Position numbers and translations under genes: made by a program. From Paracoccus denitrificans (GTDB lineage: Bacteria; Pseudomonadota; Alphaproteobacteria; Rhodobacterales; Rhodobacteraceae): a stretch of DNA of 64,000 nucleotides. A model generated the notes under the pieces. It made no database searches. It had not been told where the DNA came from and saw nothing but the letters and a program-made list of their open reading frames with translations. Numbering within the stretch: position 1 is the stretch's first letter; every line of letters begins with the position of its first letter. Shown here piece after piece: positions 21,132 through 29,664 of the stretch. Where the stretch lies: assembly GCF_900100045.1 (NCBI RefSeq), contig NZ_FNEA01000016.1, positions 62,001 to 126,000 of the forward strand, written 5' to 3'.

Positions 21132-21160
21132 ACGGCGCGGGGCAGATGTTCCCGCGCCGT
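21132..21160 (+). terminator. Hairpin after ctaE (possible partial terminator)
   Basis: ACGGCGCGGG (21132-21141) pairs perfectly with CCCGCGCCGT (21151-21160) around a 9-nt loop, followed by TTGCTTTGG. The weak T-run and the surf1 start 19 bp later suggest attenuation rather than full stop. Confidence 0.65.
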
Positions 21161-21179
21161 TTGCTTTGGAGGCCCACCC

Positions 21180-21851
21180 ATGCGCCGTTACCTGTTCCCG
21201 CTGATCGTCGGTGTGGTGGGCTGCGCCATCCTGATTTCGCTGGGCATGTGGCAGCTTCAGCGGCTGGACTGGAAAGAAGGGCTGATCGCCCAGATTCAGC
21301 AAAGGATCGAGGGCCGGCCCGTGCCCCTGCCGGCGGCGGTGAATCCGTCGATGAAATACATGCCGGTGCTGGTTTCGGGCCAGACCACGGGTCAGGAGAT
21401 CGACGTGCTGTCGGGCACGCGCGAGGCGGGCGGCGGCTATCAGGTCGTCTCGGGTTTCGTCACCGATGACGGGCGCAGGATCCTGCTGGATCGGGGCTTC
21501 GTCGATCAGGACCACAAGCGTGCCCCGCGCCCGCCGGTGCGGCTGGAGGTGGCGGGCAACCTGCACTGGCCCGACGAAAAGGGCAGCGCCACGCCCGAGC
21601 CCAACCTGACCGAGAATGTCTGGTTCGCCCGCGACGTGCCCGCCATGGCCGCGCAGCTGGGGACCGAGCCGGTGCTGGTCGTGGCGGCCGAGGTGCGGGG
21701 CGATGCGCAGGGGGTGCGGCCGATCCCGGTCGCGGTCGAGGGCATTCCGAACAACCACCTGAGCTATGCCGCGCAATGGTTCATGATCGCTGCGGTTTGG
21801 GCAGGGATGACAGTGGCGCTGATCTGGCGTATCAGGCAGCGGCAATTCTAG
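21180..21851 (+). CDS. surf1: SURF1-family cytochrome oxidase assembly factor
   Basis: SURF1 proteins help place heme A into subunit I; Paracoccus is known to have one dedicated to the aa3 oxidase and one to the quinol oxidase. The 223-residue protein has a membrane span at each end (about 5-22 and 197-215) with a periplasmic domain between. Family motifs WQLQRLDWK (near residue 24) and the C-terminal NNHLSYAAQWF are visible. GGAGG (21168-21172) lies 7 bp before the ATG. Its place directly after ctaE points to the aa3-specific form. Confidence 0.93.
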   Translation: MRRYLFPLIVGVVGCAILISLGMWQLQRLDWKEGLIAQIQQRIEGRPVPLPAAVNPSMKYMPVLVSGQTTGQEIDVLSGTREAGGGYQVVSGFVTDDGRRILLDRGFVDQDHKRAPRPPVRLEVAGNLHWPDEKGSATPEPNLTENVWFARDVPAMAAQLGTEPVLVVAAEVRGDAQGVRPIPVAVEGIPNNHLSYAAQWFMIAAVWAGMTVALIWRIRQRQF

Positions 21852-21860
21852 GGGGACGCG

Positions 21861-23249
21861 ATGCGTTACGTTTCGACACGGGGGCGGGCTCCGGTCCTGG
21901 ACTTCGAACAGGCGATGATGACCGGGCTGGCGCGGGATGGCGGGCTTTACCTGCCCGAGGCGATCCCGATGTTCTCGGCCGATGAGATCGCCCGCTTCGA
22001 GGGCCTGCCCTATGAAGAGGTCGCGCGGCGCGTCATCAGCCCCTTCGTCGGCGAAAGCTTCGACGATGCCGAGTTGCGCGATGCCATCGCCCGGGCCTAT
22101 CAGGGCTTCGACCATATCGCCCGTGCGCCGCTGGTCCAGCTTGCGCCCGGCCATCACCTGCTGGAGCTGTTCCACGGGCCCACGCTGGCCTTCAAGGACT
22201 TCGCCATGCAGCTGATCGGCCAGCTGTTCCAGCTGGCGCTGGCGCGCTCGGGGCAGCGGGTCACGATCCTTGGCGCGACCTCGGGCGATACCGGCTCGGC
22301 CGCGATCGAGGCGTTCCGGGGCCTGTCCAATGTCGACGTGTTCATCATGTATCCGCATGGCCGCGTCAGCGAGGTGCAGCGCCGGCAGATGTCCACGCCT
22401 GCCGACGCCAACGTCCATGCGCTGGCGGTCGACGGCACCTTCGACGATTGCCAGGCGCGGCTGAAGGATCTGTTCAACGACCACGATTTCCGCGATGCGG
22501 TCGGGCTTGCGGGCGTCAATTCGATCAACTGGGCGCGGGTGCTGGCGCAGATCGTCTATTACTTCACCGCCGCCGTCAGCCTTGGCGCGCCGCGGCGCGA
22601 GGTGGACTTCACCGTGCCGACCGGCAATTTCGGCGATATCTTCGCCGGCTCCATCGCCAGGACGATGGGCCTGTCCATCGGCAAGCTGATCGTGGCCACC
22701 AACCAGAACGACATCCTGCACCGGGCGCTGACCAGCGGCGAATACCGCGTCGGCACCGCCCGTCCCTCGATCAGCCCTTCGATGGACATCCAGGTCAGTT
22801 CGAACTTCGAACGCGCGCTGTGGCTGGCCTATGACCATGACGGCAATGCCGTGTCGCGGCTGATGGACGAGCTGAAATCCGGCGGCTTCGCCATCAGCCA
22901 GGGCGCGTTGCAGCAGTTGCGCGAGACCTATGTCTCGGGGCGCGCCTCGGAGGCGGAGACGACGGCGATGATCGCCACCATCCGCGAGGAGACGGGCGAG
23001 GTGATCTGCCCGCATACCGCCGTCGCCGTGAAGGTGGCGCGCGAGCATATGCGTCCCGGCGTGCCGATGGTCAGCCTGTCGACCGCGCATCCGGCGAAAT
23101 TCCCCGATGCGGTCGAGGCCGCCATCGGCATTCGCCCGCCTCTGCCGCCGCACATGGCCGACCTGTTCCAGCGCGACGAACGCATCACCCGTATTGCAAA
23201 TGACGCCGATGCCATTAAATCGCTGATCCTTGAACGGAGAACAGTGTGA
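21861..23249 (+). CDS. thrC: Threonine synthase
   Basis: PLP enzyme converting O-phosphohomoserine to threonine. The 462-residue protein belongs to the longer (class II) type. The PLP lysine lies in GPTLAFKDFAMQ near residue 111, the phosphate loop in LGATSGDTGSAAIEAF, and a further conserved segment VPTGNFGDIFAG near residue 253. It begins 9 bp after surf1 and overlaps the M16 peptidase gene by 4 bp, so it heads a tightly coupled four-gene run to 26492. Confidence 0.95.
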   Translation: MRYVSTRGRAPVLDFEQAMMTGLARDGGLYLPEAIPMFSADEIARFEGLPYEEVARRVISPFVGESFDDAELRDAIARAYQGFDHIARAPLVQLAPGHHLLELFHGPTLAFKDFAMQLIGQLFQLALARSGQRVTILGATSGDTGSAAIEAFRGLSNVDVFIMYPHGRVSEVQRRQMSTPADANVHALAVDGTFDDCQARLKDLFNDHDFRDAVGLAGVNSINWARVLAQIVYYFTAAVSLGAPRREVDFTVPTGNFGDIFAGSIARTMGLSIGKLIVATNQNDILHRALTSGEYRVGTARPSISPSMDIQVSSNFERALWLAYDHDGNAVSRLMDELKSGGFAISQGALQQLRETYVSGRASEAETTAMIATIREETGEVICPHTAVAVKVAREHMRPGVPMVSLSTAHPAKFPDAVEAAIGIRPPLPPHMADLFQRDERITRIANDADAIKSLILERRTV

Positions 23250-24511
23250 GCCAGATCCGCATCAGCACCCTTCCCAACGGCCTGCGTGTCGTCAGCCGCG
23301 ACATGCCCGGCCTGCATTCCGCCGCCATCGGCATCTGGGTCAATGCCGGCTGCCGCGACGAGCGCGCCGAGCAGAACGGCATCGCCCATTTCCTTGAACA
23401 CATGGCCTTCAAGGGCACGGCGCGGCGCAGCGCGCTGGAGATCGTCGAGTCGATCGAGAATGTCGGCGGCTATATCAACGCCTATACCTCGCGCGACGTG
23501 ACCTCCTATTACGCGCGGGTGCTGGCGGGGGATGTGGAGCTGGCGCTGGACGTCATCTCGGACATCGTCATGAATCCGGTCTTCGACCAGCGCGAGATCG
23601 AGGTCGAGCGCGGCGTGATCCTGCAAGAGATCGGCCAGGCGCTGGACACGCCCGACGATGTGATCTTCGACTGGCTGCAAGAGGCGGCCTATCCCGACCA
23701 GCCCATGGGCCGTACCATCCTGGGGCCGGCCGAGCGGGTCAGCCGCTTCGGCCGCGACGACCTGTCGGGTTTCATCGGCGAACATTACGGCCCCGAGCGC
23801 ATGATCGTTTCCGCCGCCGGCGCGGTCGAGCACGACCGCATCCTGCGCCAGGTCGAGGCGATCTTCGGCCATCTGCCGGCCCGTGCCCTGACCAAGCGCG
23901 AGCCCGCCCGCTGGCAGGGCGCCGAGGCCCGTCGCGTCAAGGGGCTGGAGCAGGCGCATTTCGCGCTGGCCTTCGAGGGGCCGGGCTATCAGGCGCCCGA
24001 TTTCTATGCCGCGCAGATCTGGACCTCGGCGCTGGGGGGCGGCATGTCCTCGCGCCTGTTCCAGAAGCTGCGCGAGGAAAAGGGCCTGTGCTATTCGATC
24101 TTTGCGCAAAGCGGCTTTCATGACGATACCGGCATGGTGACGATCTATGCCGGCACCTCGGGCGAGCAGATCGCCGACCTGGCCACGCTGACCGTGGACG
24201 AGTTGAAACGCTCGGCCGAGGACATGACCGAGACCGAGGTGGCCCGCGCGCGGGCGCAGCTCAAGGCCGGGCTGCTGATGGGCCTGGAAAGCCCGACCGG
24301 CCAGGCCGAGCGCATGGCGCGCTCGCTCTCGATCTGGGGCCGGGTGCCCGATCCCGCCGAGGTGGCCGAGCGCATCGACGCCGTGACCGTCGCCGCTATC
24401 CGCGCCCATGCCGAGCGGCTGATCGCCCATGCCCGTCCGGCGCTGGCGCTTTACGGGCCGGTCGAGGGCGCGCCCTCGCGCGAGGTGCTTGCCGAAAGGC
24501 TTGCCGCCTGA
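23246..24511 (+). CDS. M16-family zinc peptidase (mitochondrial-processing-peptidase-like)
   Basis: A 421-residue pitrilysin-family protease. The inverted zinc motif HFLEH (in NGIAHFLEHMAFKG) is near residue 46, with the third ligand glutamate expected about 76 residues later in the EIEVERGVILQEI stretch. The second half-domain carries SSRLFQKLREEKGLCYSI. Relatives in alphaproteobacteria are close to the mitochondrial processing peptidase beta subunit. It starts with GTG overlapping the thrC stop (GTGA). The thrC-M16 order is common in Rhodobacterales. The physiological substrate is unknown. Confidence 0.92.
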   Translation: MSQIRISTLPNGLRVVSRDMPGLHSAAIGIWVNAGCRDERAEQNGIAHFLEHMAFKGTARRSALEIVESIENVGGYINAYTSRDVTSYYARVLAGDVELALDVISDIVMNPVFDQREIEVERGVILQEIGQALDTPDDVIFDWLQEAAYPDQPMGRTILGPAERVSRFGRDDLSGFIGEHYGPERMIVSAAGAVEHDRILRQVEAIFGHLPARALTKREPARWQGAEARRVKGLEQAHFALAFEGPGYQAPDFYAAQIWTSALGGGMSSRLFQKLREEKGLCYSIFAQSGFHDDTGMVTIYAGTSGEQIADLATLTVDELKRSAEDMTETEVARARAQLKAGLLMGLESPTGQAERMARSLSIWGRVPDPAEVAERIDAVTVAAIRAHAERLIAHARPALALYGPVEGAPSREVLAERLAA

Positions 24512-25092
24512 TGTTCTCCCGCCGCCGTCCGCCGCGCCTGGAAACCGAGCGGATGGTGCTGCGCCTGCCGGCGCATGCGGATTTCGGGCCATGGGTGGCG
24601 CTGCGGGTCGAAAGCCGCGCCTTCCTGACCCCGTGGGAGCCGGTCTGGGCGCCCGATCACCTGTCGAAGCGCAGCTTCACCAACCGGGTCTATTGGGCGC
24701 AGCGCGCCAGCCGCAACGGCACGGCGCTGCCGTTGTTCCTGATCCGGCGCGACGGCACGCTGCTGGGGGCGATCACGCTGGACAATATCCGCCGCGGCCC
24801 GGCGCAATCGGCGACCATCGGCTATTGGATCGGCCAGCCCTTCGCCCGGCAGGGCTACATGCGCGAGGCCATCGGCGCGCTGGTGCAGCATGCGTTCAGC
24901 GAGATGGACCTGAGCCGCATCGAGGCCGCCTGCCTGCCCGAGAACACCCCTTCGCGCGGGGTGCTGGAACGCTCGGGCTTCAAGTATGAGGGCGTCGCGC
25001 AAAGCTATCTGCAGATCAACGGCCGCTGGCGCAATCATGTGCTTTATTCCAACCTGCGCCACGACCGGCGCGGCAAGACCGAGGTGCGCTGA
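24511..25092 (+). CDS. GNAT acetyltransferase, RimJ/RimL type
   Basis: A 193-residue N-acetyltransferase of the ribosomal-protein Ser/Ala acetyltransferase group. It has the RL-x-TERMVLRLP opening, the GAITLDNI beta strand, the acetyl-CoA loop GQPFARQGYMREAI (near residue 110) and the closing ENTPSRGVLERSGFKYEG. The target is probably a protein N-terminus, but this is not shown by sequence. It overlaps the previous and next genes by one base each, so it is part of the thrC run. Confidence 0.88.
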   Translation: MFSRRRPPRLETERMVLRLPAHADFGPWVALRVESRAFLTPWEPVWAPDHLSKRSFTNRVYWAQRASRNGTALPLFLIRRDGTLLGAITLDNIRRGPAQSATIGYWIGQPFARQGYMREAIGALVQHAFSEMDLSRIEAACLPENTPSRGVLERSGFKYEGVAQSYLQINGRWRNHVLYSNLRHDRRGKTEVR

Positions 25093-26492
25093 TGCTGAAT
25101 CCCGCCGACGACGCCCTGGCCGCGCGCCTGCCCGCCGGCGTGCTGCGCGAGGTGACGCCCGCCTATCTGGAGGAGCCGCGCGGCCGCTGGCGGGGCCATG
25201 CCGGGCTGGTCGCCGCACCGCGCAATACCGATGAGGTCGCCTCTGTGGTCCGCGCCTGCGCCGAGGCCCGCGTCGCCATCGTGCCGCGCGGCGGCGGCAC
25301 CGGGCTGGTCGCGGGCCAGGTGATGCCCGACGGTCCGGCGCCGCTGATCCTGTCGCTGGAGCGGATGACCGCGCTGCGCGGCGTCTGGCCCGAAGAGAAC
25401 GTGCTGGTGGCCGAGGCCGGCATGACCCTGCAAGCCGTGCGCGACGCGGCCGAGGGCGCGGGCCGGCTGTTCCCGCTGTCGCTGGCGAGCCAGGGCACCG
25501 CGGCCATCGGTGGCTGCCTTGCGACCAATGCCGGCGGCGTCACCGCGCTGCGCTATGGCACGGCCCGCGCGCTGTGCCTGGGCATCGAGGCGGTGCTGCC
25601 CGACGGCTCGGTCGTCCACGACCTGAAGCGGCTGCGCAAGGACAATACCGGCTACGACCTGCGCGACCTGCTGATCGGGGCCGAGGGCACGCTGGGCGTC
25701 ATCACCGCCGCCAGCCTCAAGCTGGTGGTGCCGCCGCCGAATATCGGCACCGCCATGCTGCAAGTGCCCTCGCCCGAGGCGGCGCTGACGCTTCTTGCGC
25801 TGGCCGAGGGGCGCATGGCCGGCGGCGTCACCGCCTTCGAGCTGATCGGCGGGCAGGGACTGGCCTTTCTGGCCGAGGTGCTGCCCGAGATCCGCCAGCC
25901 CCTGCCCGGCGTGGAATGGTCGGTGCTGGTCGAGGTTGGCCTGCCCGAAGGGATGGCCCCCGAGGCGGCGCTGGAGGGGCTGCTCATGGATGCCATGGAG
26001 CGCGGCCTTGTCACCGATGGGGTGATCGCGCAATCGGGGGCGCAGGCGGCGGGCTTCTGGCACCTGCGCGAACATATCCCCGAGGCGAACCGCCGCATCG
26101 GCGCCGTCGCCAGCCATGACATCAGCCTGCCGCTGTCGGAAATCGCCGGCTTCATCCGCGATGCCGGCGCGGCGTTGTCGGGCGAGGGGGTGCGGATCAA
26201 CTGCTTCGGCCATCTGGGCGACGGCAACCTGCATTACAACCTGTTCCCGGCGCCGGGACGCCATCGCGCGGATTATGACGACCGGCGCAAGGCGCTGTCG
26301 GAACGGGTGCATGGCATGGTGGTCGCGCGCGGCGGCTCGTTCTCGGCCGAGCATGGCGTGGGGCGGCTGAAGACCGGCGATCTGGCCCGCTGGGGCGATC
26401 CGGTGCGGCTGGCGGCGATGCGAGCGATCAAGGCGGCGCTCGATCCGCTGGGCATCATGAATCCGGGCGCGGTGCTTTCAGCAGCGGGCTGA
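25092..26492 (+). CDS. FAD-linked D-2-hydroxyacid dehydrogenase (D-lactate/D-2-hydroxyglutarate type)
   Basis: A 466-residue PCMH-type flavoprotein. The FAD-binding PRGGGTGLVAGQ is near residue 67 and GGCLATNAGGV near residue 140. The C-terminal catalytic domain has the metal-binding pair FGHLGDGNLHYN and the SAEHGVGRLKTGDLARW signature. These fit the GlcD/DLD/D2HGDH family, which oxidises D-2-hydroxy acids and passes electrons to an acceptor. A strict D-2-hydroxyglutarate role would fit a position beside amino acid biosynthesis but is inferred. Its last 38 bp overlap the opposite-strand LysR gene. Confidence 0.88.
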   Translation: MLNPADDALAARLPAGVLREVTPAYLEEPRGRWRGHAGLVAAPRNTDEVASVVRACAEARVAIVPRGGGTGLVAGQVMPDGPAPLILSLERMTALRGVWPEENVLVAEAGMTLQAVRDAAEGAGRLFPLSLASQGTAAIGGCLATNAGGVTALRYGTARALCLGIEAVLPDGSVVHDLKRLRKDNTGYDLRDLLIGAEGTLGVITAASLKLVVPPPNIGTAMLQVPSPEAALTLLALAEGRMAGGVTAFELIGGQGLAFLAEVLPEIRQPLPGVEWSVLVEVGLPEGMAPEAALEGLLMDAMERGLVTDGVIAQSGAQAAGFWHLREHIPEANRRIGAVASHDISLPLSEIAGFIRDAGAALSGEGVRINCFGHLGDGNLHYNLFPAPGRHRADYDDRRKALSERVHGMVVARGGSFSAEHGVGRLKTGDLARWGDPVRLAAMRAIKAALDPLGIMNPGAVLSAAG

Positions 26493-27366
26493 GCCCCATC
26501 CGCAGGTGGTCCAGATAGGCCGTCAGCCGTGGCGGCAGGAAGGGTCGCGGCAGATACAGTGCCTGGATGTCCAGTTGCGGGCGGACGAAACCGGGCAGCA
26601 GTCGTTCCAGCCGGCCCTCGGCCACGTCGCGGGCGACGACGAAGCTGGGGATCAGCGCGACGCCCTCGCCCTCCAGCACCAACCGCCGCACGGCTTGGGC
26701 GCTGTTGACCGTGATGCGGCCGGGCAAGGGGACGCTGACCGCCTTGCCCTCGATCAGAAAGACGGCCCGGCCCGGATTCTGGGCATTGCTGTCGCGGATG
26801 TTCACATGGTCGCGCAGATCCTCGGGCCGGTTCGGGCGTGGATGCGCGGCCAGATAGGCGGGGCTGGCCACCACCCAGGTCTCGGTCTGGCCGATGCGGC
26901 GGGCGATCAGGCTGGAATCGGGAAGCTGGCCGATGCGCAGCGCCAGGTCGAAGCCCTCGGCCGCCAGGTCGACATAGCGATCCGACAGGTTCAGGTCGAT
27001 ATCGATGCCCGGATGCACACGGGCAAAATCGCGGGTCAGGGTGGTCGCGAACATCTCGCCAAAGGCGACGGGTGCGGTGATGCGCAGCCGGCCCGTCAGC
27101 GCACCCTCCTCGGCATGGGCCTGCGCATCCAGTTCCTCGACCGCCGCCAGCACGCGGCGGGCGGCGGTCAGGTAGCGCTCGCCCGCCGGGGTCAGCGACA
27201 GCGCGCGGGTGGTGCGGTTAAGCAGCGTGACGCCCTGCTGCCCCTCCAGCGCCGCGACATATTTGCTGACCAGCTTGTTCGAGATCCCCAGCCGCTCGCC
27301 CGCGCGGGTGAACGATCCTGCATCGACCACGGCGACAAAGGCGCGGATGCCGTCGATCCTGTCCAT
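26455..27366 (-). CDS. LysR-family transcriptional regulator
   Basis: A 303-residue LysR regulator. The N-terminal helix-turn-helix reads GSFTRAGERLGISNKLVSKYV (about residues 16-36), followed by the usual effector-binding domain with ITAPVAFGEMF and NLSDRYVDLAAEGFD. I choose the ATG at 27366, since a GGGG ribosome site is 6 bp away; an ATG two codons earlier is too close to it. It is divergent from doxX and probably controls it through the repeats at 27383-27423. The 3' end overlaps the FAD dehydrogenase gene. Confidence 0.92.
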   Translation of the reverse strand: MDRIDGIRAFVAVVDAGSFTRAGERLGISNKLVSKYVAALEGQQGVTLLNRTTRALSLTPAGERYLTAARRVLAAVEELDAQAHAEEGALTGRLRITAPVAFGEMFATTLTRDFARVHPGIDIDLNLSDRYVDLAAEGFDLALRIGQLPDSSLIARRIGQTETWVVASPAYLAAHPRPNRPEDLRDHVNIRDSNAQNPGRAVFLIEGKAVSVPLPGRITVNSAQAVRRLVLEGEGVALIPSFVVARDVAEGRLERLLPGFVRPQLDIQALYLPRPFLPPRLTAYLDHLRMGLSPLLKAPRPDS

Positions 27367-27382
27367 CTGCATCCCCAAAGTG

Positions 27383-27423
27383 GCGACAATGTTTCCACGA
27401 ATATGGCAATTTTCGCGACAATG
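27383..27423. promoter_or_regulatory. Paired repeats in the lysR-doxX intergenic region
   Basis: GCGACAATG occurs at 27383-27391 and again at 27415-27423, 32 bp apart, which is close to three helical turns. The divergent position beside a LysR gene makes these candidate binding half-sites. The 31 bp between start points also hold the AT-rich AATATGGCAATTTTC. Confidence 0.5.
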
Positions 27424-27470
27424 GCCAAGGGCTATCTGATGCGCAACGAACAGTTGCAAGGAAACACACC

Positions 27471-27914
27471 ATGACCGACCTGAGCCAAAGCGCCCCGACC
27501 CTGGCACCGACCCCGACCCTGGCCGAGCGCAATGCCGACATCGCCGCCTTCATCCTGCGGGTCTCGACCGGCGCCTGGTTCCTCGTCCACGGGCTGATCA
27601 AGCTCGTGGTCTTCACTCCCGCGGGCACGGCGGGCTATTTCCAGTCCATCGGCCTGCCCGGCGCCTTGGGCTACCTGACCATCCTGGCCGAGATCCTGGG
27701 CGGCCTGGCGCTGATCGCCGGGCTTTTTACCCGCCAGGTCGCGCTGGCGATGGTTGCCGTGCTGCTGGGCGCCGCCTGGTTCGGGCATGGCGGTGCGGGC
27801 TTCACCTTCAGCAATCCGGGCGGCGGCTGGGAATACCCCGTGCTCTGGGCCATCACCATGGTTGCGCTGGCGCTTCTGGGCGACGGGGCCTGGTCGCTGG
27901 GCAAGCGCCGCTGA
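27471..27914 (+). CDS. DoxX-family membrane protein
   Basis: A 147-residue inner-membrane protein with four hydrophobic helices (about residues 27-47, 64-84, 88-106, 118-138). The STGAWFLVHGLIKL and FFQSIGLPGALGYL-like segments match the DoxX/DoxD group, whose members are linked to thiosulfate:quinone or redox-stress functions. AGGA stands 8 bp before the ATG. It is probably controlled by the divergent LysR regulator. A terminator with a TTCG loop follows. Confidence 0.85.
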   Translation: MTDLSQSAPTLAPTPTLAERNADIAAFILRVSTGAWFLVHGLIKLVVFTPAGTAGYFQSIGLPGALGYLTILAEILGGLALIAGLFTRQVALAMVAVLLGAAWFGHGGAGFTFSNPGGGWEYPVLWAITMVALALLGDGAWSLGKRR

Positions 27915-27951
27915 CAAGCTGTCGGTAACGAGTGGGAAACGATGTTGCGCA

Positions 27952-27975
27952 AGTCGGCCTTCGGGCCGGCTTTTC
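27952..27975 (+). terminator. Terminator after doxX
   Basis: AGTCGGCC (27952-27959), stable tetraloop TTCG, GGCCGGCT (27964-27971), then TTTTCC. One G-T pair in the stem. Confidence 0.85.
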
Positions 27976-28052
27976 CTTGCGCGCATGGCTGGGTTGATTT
28001 GTCAGTTCCCGGCTTTGCGCCTAATCATCCCGCCAAGATCAGGGAGGCCGCC

Positions 28053-29555
28053 ATGACCGAGAATTACCTTCACCGCATCCGCCACAAGGCTCTGCGCGAG
28101 CGCGTGGTCGGTGCCGATCAGGCCGCAAGCCTGATCCGCGACGGCATGGTGCTGGGCATGAGCGGCTTTACCCGCGCCGGCGAGGCCAAGGCCGTGCCCA
28201 TGGCGCTCGCCGAGCGCGCCAAGGCCGCGCCGCTGAAGGTCACGCTGATGACCGGGGCGTCGCTGGGCAACGATCTGGACAAGACGCTGGCCGAGGCCAA
28301 GGTGCTGTCGCGCCGCATCCCCTTCATGTCCGACCCGGCGCTGCGTCGGGCGATCAACGCGGGCGAGGTGATGTATATCGACCAGCACCTGTCCGAGACG
28401 GTCGAGCAGTTGCGCACCTGCCAGTTGCCGCCGGTGGACATTGCCATCATCGAGGCGGTGGCGATCACCGAGACCGGGGGCATCGTCCCCACCACCTCGG
28501 TCGGCAATTCCGCCAGCTTCGCGCTTCTGGCCGAGAAGGTGATCGTCGAGATCAACCTGAGCCAGCCAGAGGCGCTGGAGGGGCTGCACGACATCTATAT
28601 CCCGACCTACCGTCCGACCCGCACGCCGATCCCGGTGGTGACGCCGGAAAGCCGCGTCGGCTTTCCCTTCATCCCGGTGCCGCCCGAGCGCATCGCGGCC
28701 ATCGTGATCTCGACCAAGCTCGACTCGTCCTCGACCATCCACGACCCGGATGCCGAGACCCGCGCCATCGCCGGCCACCTGACCGAATTCCTGAAGCACG
28801 AGGTCGCGCAGTCCCGCCTGCCCAGCCACCTGCACCCGCTGCAGGCCGGCATCGGCACCATTGCGAACGCGGTGCTGCACGGCTTTGTCGACAGCCCGTT
28901 CCACGACCTGACCATGTATAGCGAGGTCTTGCAGGATTCGACCTTCGACCTGATGGATGCGGGCAAGATGGTCTTTGCCTCGGGCTCCTCGATCACGCTT
29001 TCGGCGCCGAAATACCGCGACGTGATGGCGCGCTTTGCCGAGTTCAAGCCCAAGCTGGTGCTGCGCCCGCAAGAGATTTCCAACCACCCCGAGGTGGTGC
29101 GGCGGCTGGGGCTGATCTGCATCAACACGGCGCTGGAATTCGACCTTTACGGCAACGTGAACTCGACCCATGTCATGGGCACGCAGATGATGAACGGCAT
29201 CGGCGGCTCGGGCGATTTCGCGCGCAACGCCTATCTGTCGGTCTTCGTCACCAAGTCCATGGCCAAGGACGGGCGGATTTCCTCGGTGGTGCCGATGGTC
29301 AGCCATGTCGATCATACCGAGCACGACGTGGACATCCTGGTCACCGAGCAGGGGCTGGCGGACCTGCGCGGCCTGTCCCCGCGCGAGCGGGCGCAGGTGG
29401 TCTTGCGAAACTGCGTGGCGCCGGAATGGCGCGACGCGCTGGAGGACTACCATGGCCGGGCGCTGGCACGGGGCGGGCATACGCCGCACCTGATCGAGGA
29501 GGCGCTGAGCTGGCACGACCGCCTGCGCCGCGGCGGCAGCATGAAGCCGGAATGA
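28053..29555 (+). CDS. Succinyl-CoA:acetate CoA-transferase / acetyl-CoA hydrolase family
   Basis: A 500-residue class I CoA-transferase resembling AarC of acetic acid bacteria, which turns acetate plus succinyl-CoA into acetyl-CoA plus succinate. The catalytic glutamate is expected in MYSEVLQDS near residue 293, the oxyanion segment is PLQAGIGTIANAV (near residue 265), and the C-terminal NGIGGSGDFARNAY is conserved. The ATG at 28053 has AGGGAGG upstream, so it is preferred over the earlier open frame. The enzyme would link acetate use to the TCA cycle, where acnA further along also acts. It is monocistronic, flanked by terminators. Confidence 0.9.
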   Translation: MTENYLHRIRHKALRERVVGADQAASLIRDGMVLGMSGFTRAGEAKAVPMALAERAKAAPLKVTLMTGASLGNDLDKTLAEAKVLSRRIPFMSDPALRRAINAGEVMYIDQHLSETVEQLRTCQLPPVDIAIIEAVAITETGGIVPTTSVGNSASFALLAEKVIVEINLSQPEALEGLHDIYIPTYRPTRTPIPVVTPESRVGFPFIPVPPERIAAIVISTKLDSSSTIHDPDAETRAIAGHLTEFLKHEVAQSRLPSHLHPLQAGIGTIANAVLHGFVDSPFHDLTMYSEVLQDSTFDLMDAGKMVFASGSSITLSAPKYRDVMARFAEFKPKLVLRPQEISNHPEVVRRLGLICINTALEFDLYGNVNSTHVMGTQMMNGIGGSGDFARNAYLSVFVTKSMAKDGRISSVVPMVSHVDHTEHDVDILVTEQGLADLRGLSPRERAQVVLRNCVAPEWRDALEDYHGRALARGGHTPHLIEEALSWHDRLRRGGSMKPE

Positions 29556-29558
29556 GAA

Positions 29559-29586
29559 AACGCCCCACTTCGTCGGCGGGGCGTTT
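29559..29586 (+). terminator. Terminator after the CoA-transferase gene
   Basis: AAACGCCC (29559-29566) pairs with GGGCGTTT (29579-29586); the loop is 12 nt and T's close the stem. It starts 4 bp after the stop codon. Confidence 0.85.
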
Positions 29587-29604
29587 CCTGCGTGACCCGG
29601 GGGT

Positions 29605-29662
29605 GGGGGCTCTGCCCCCGTCGCGTGCCGCGACTCCCCCGGGGTATTTGGAAAACGGAAAG
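29605..29662 (+). repeat. Dispersed double-hairpin/GTATTTGG element, copy 2
   Basis: Hairpin 1 is GGGGGC-TCT-GCCCCC (29605-29619). Hairpin 2 is GTCGCG-TGC-CGCGAC (29620-29634). A run TCCCCC leads to GGGGTATTTGGAAAACGG (from 29641). The order of parts and the TGC loop match the copy at 6041. It fills the gap between the convergent CoA-transferase and metQ genes and ends at the metQ stop. Confidence 0.7.
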
Positions 29663-29664
29663 GA

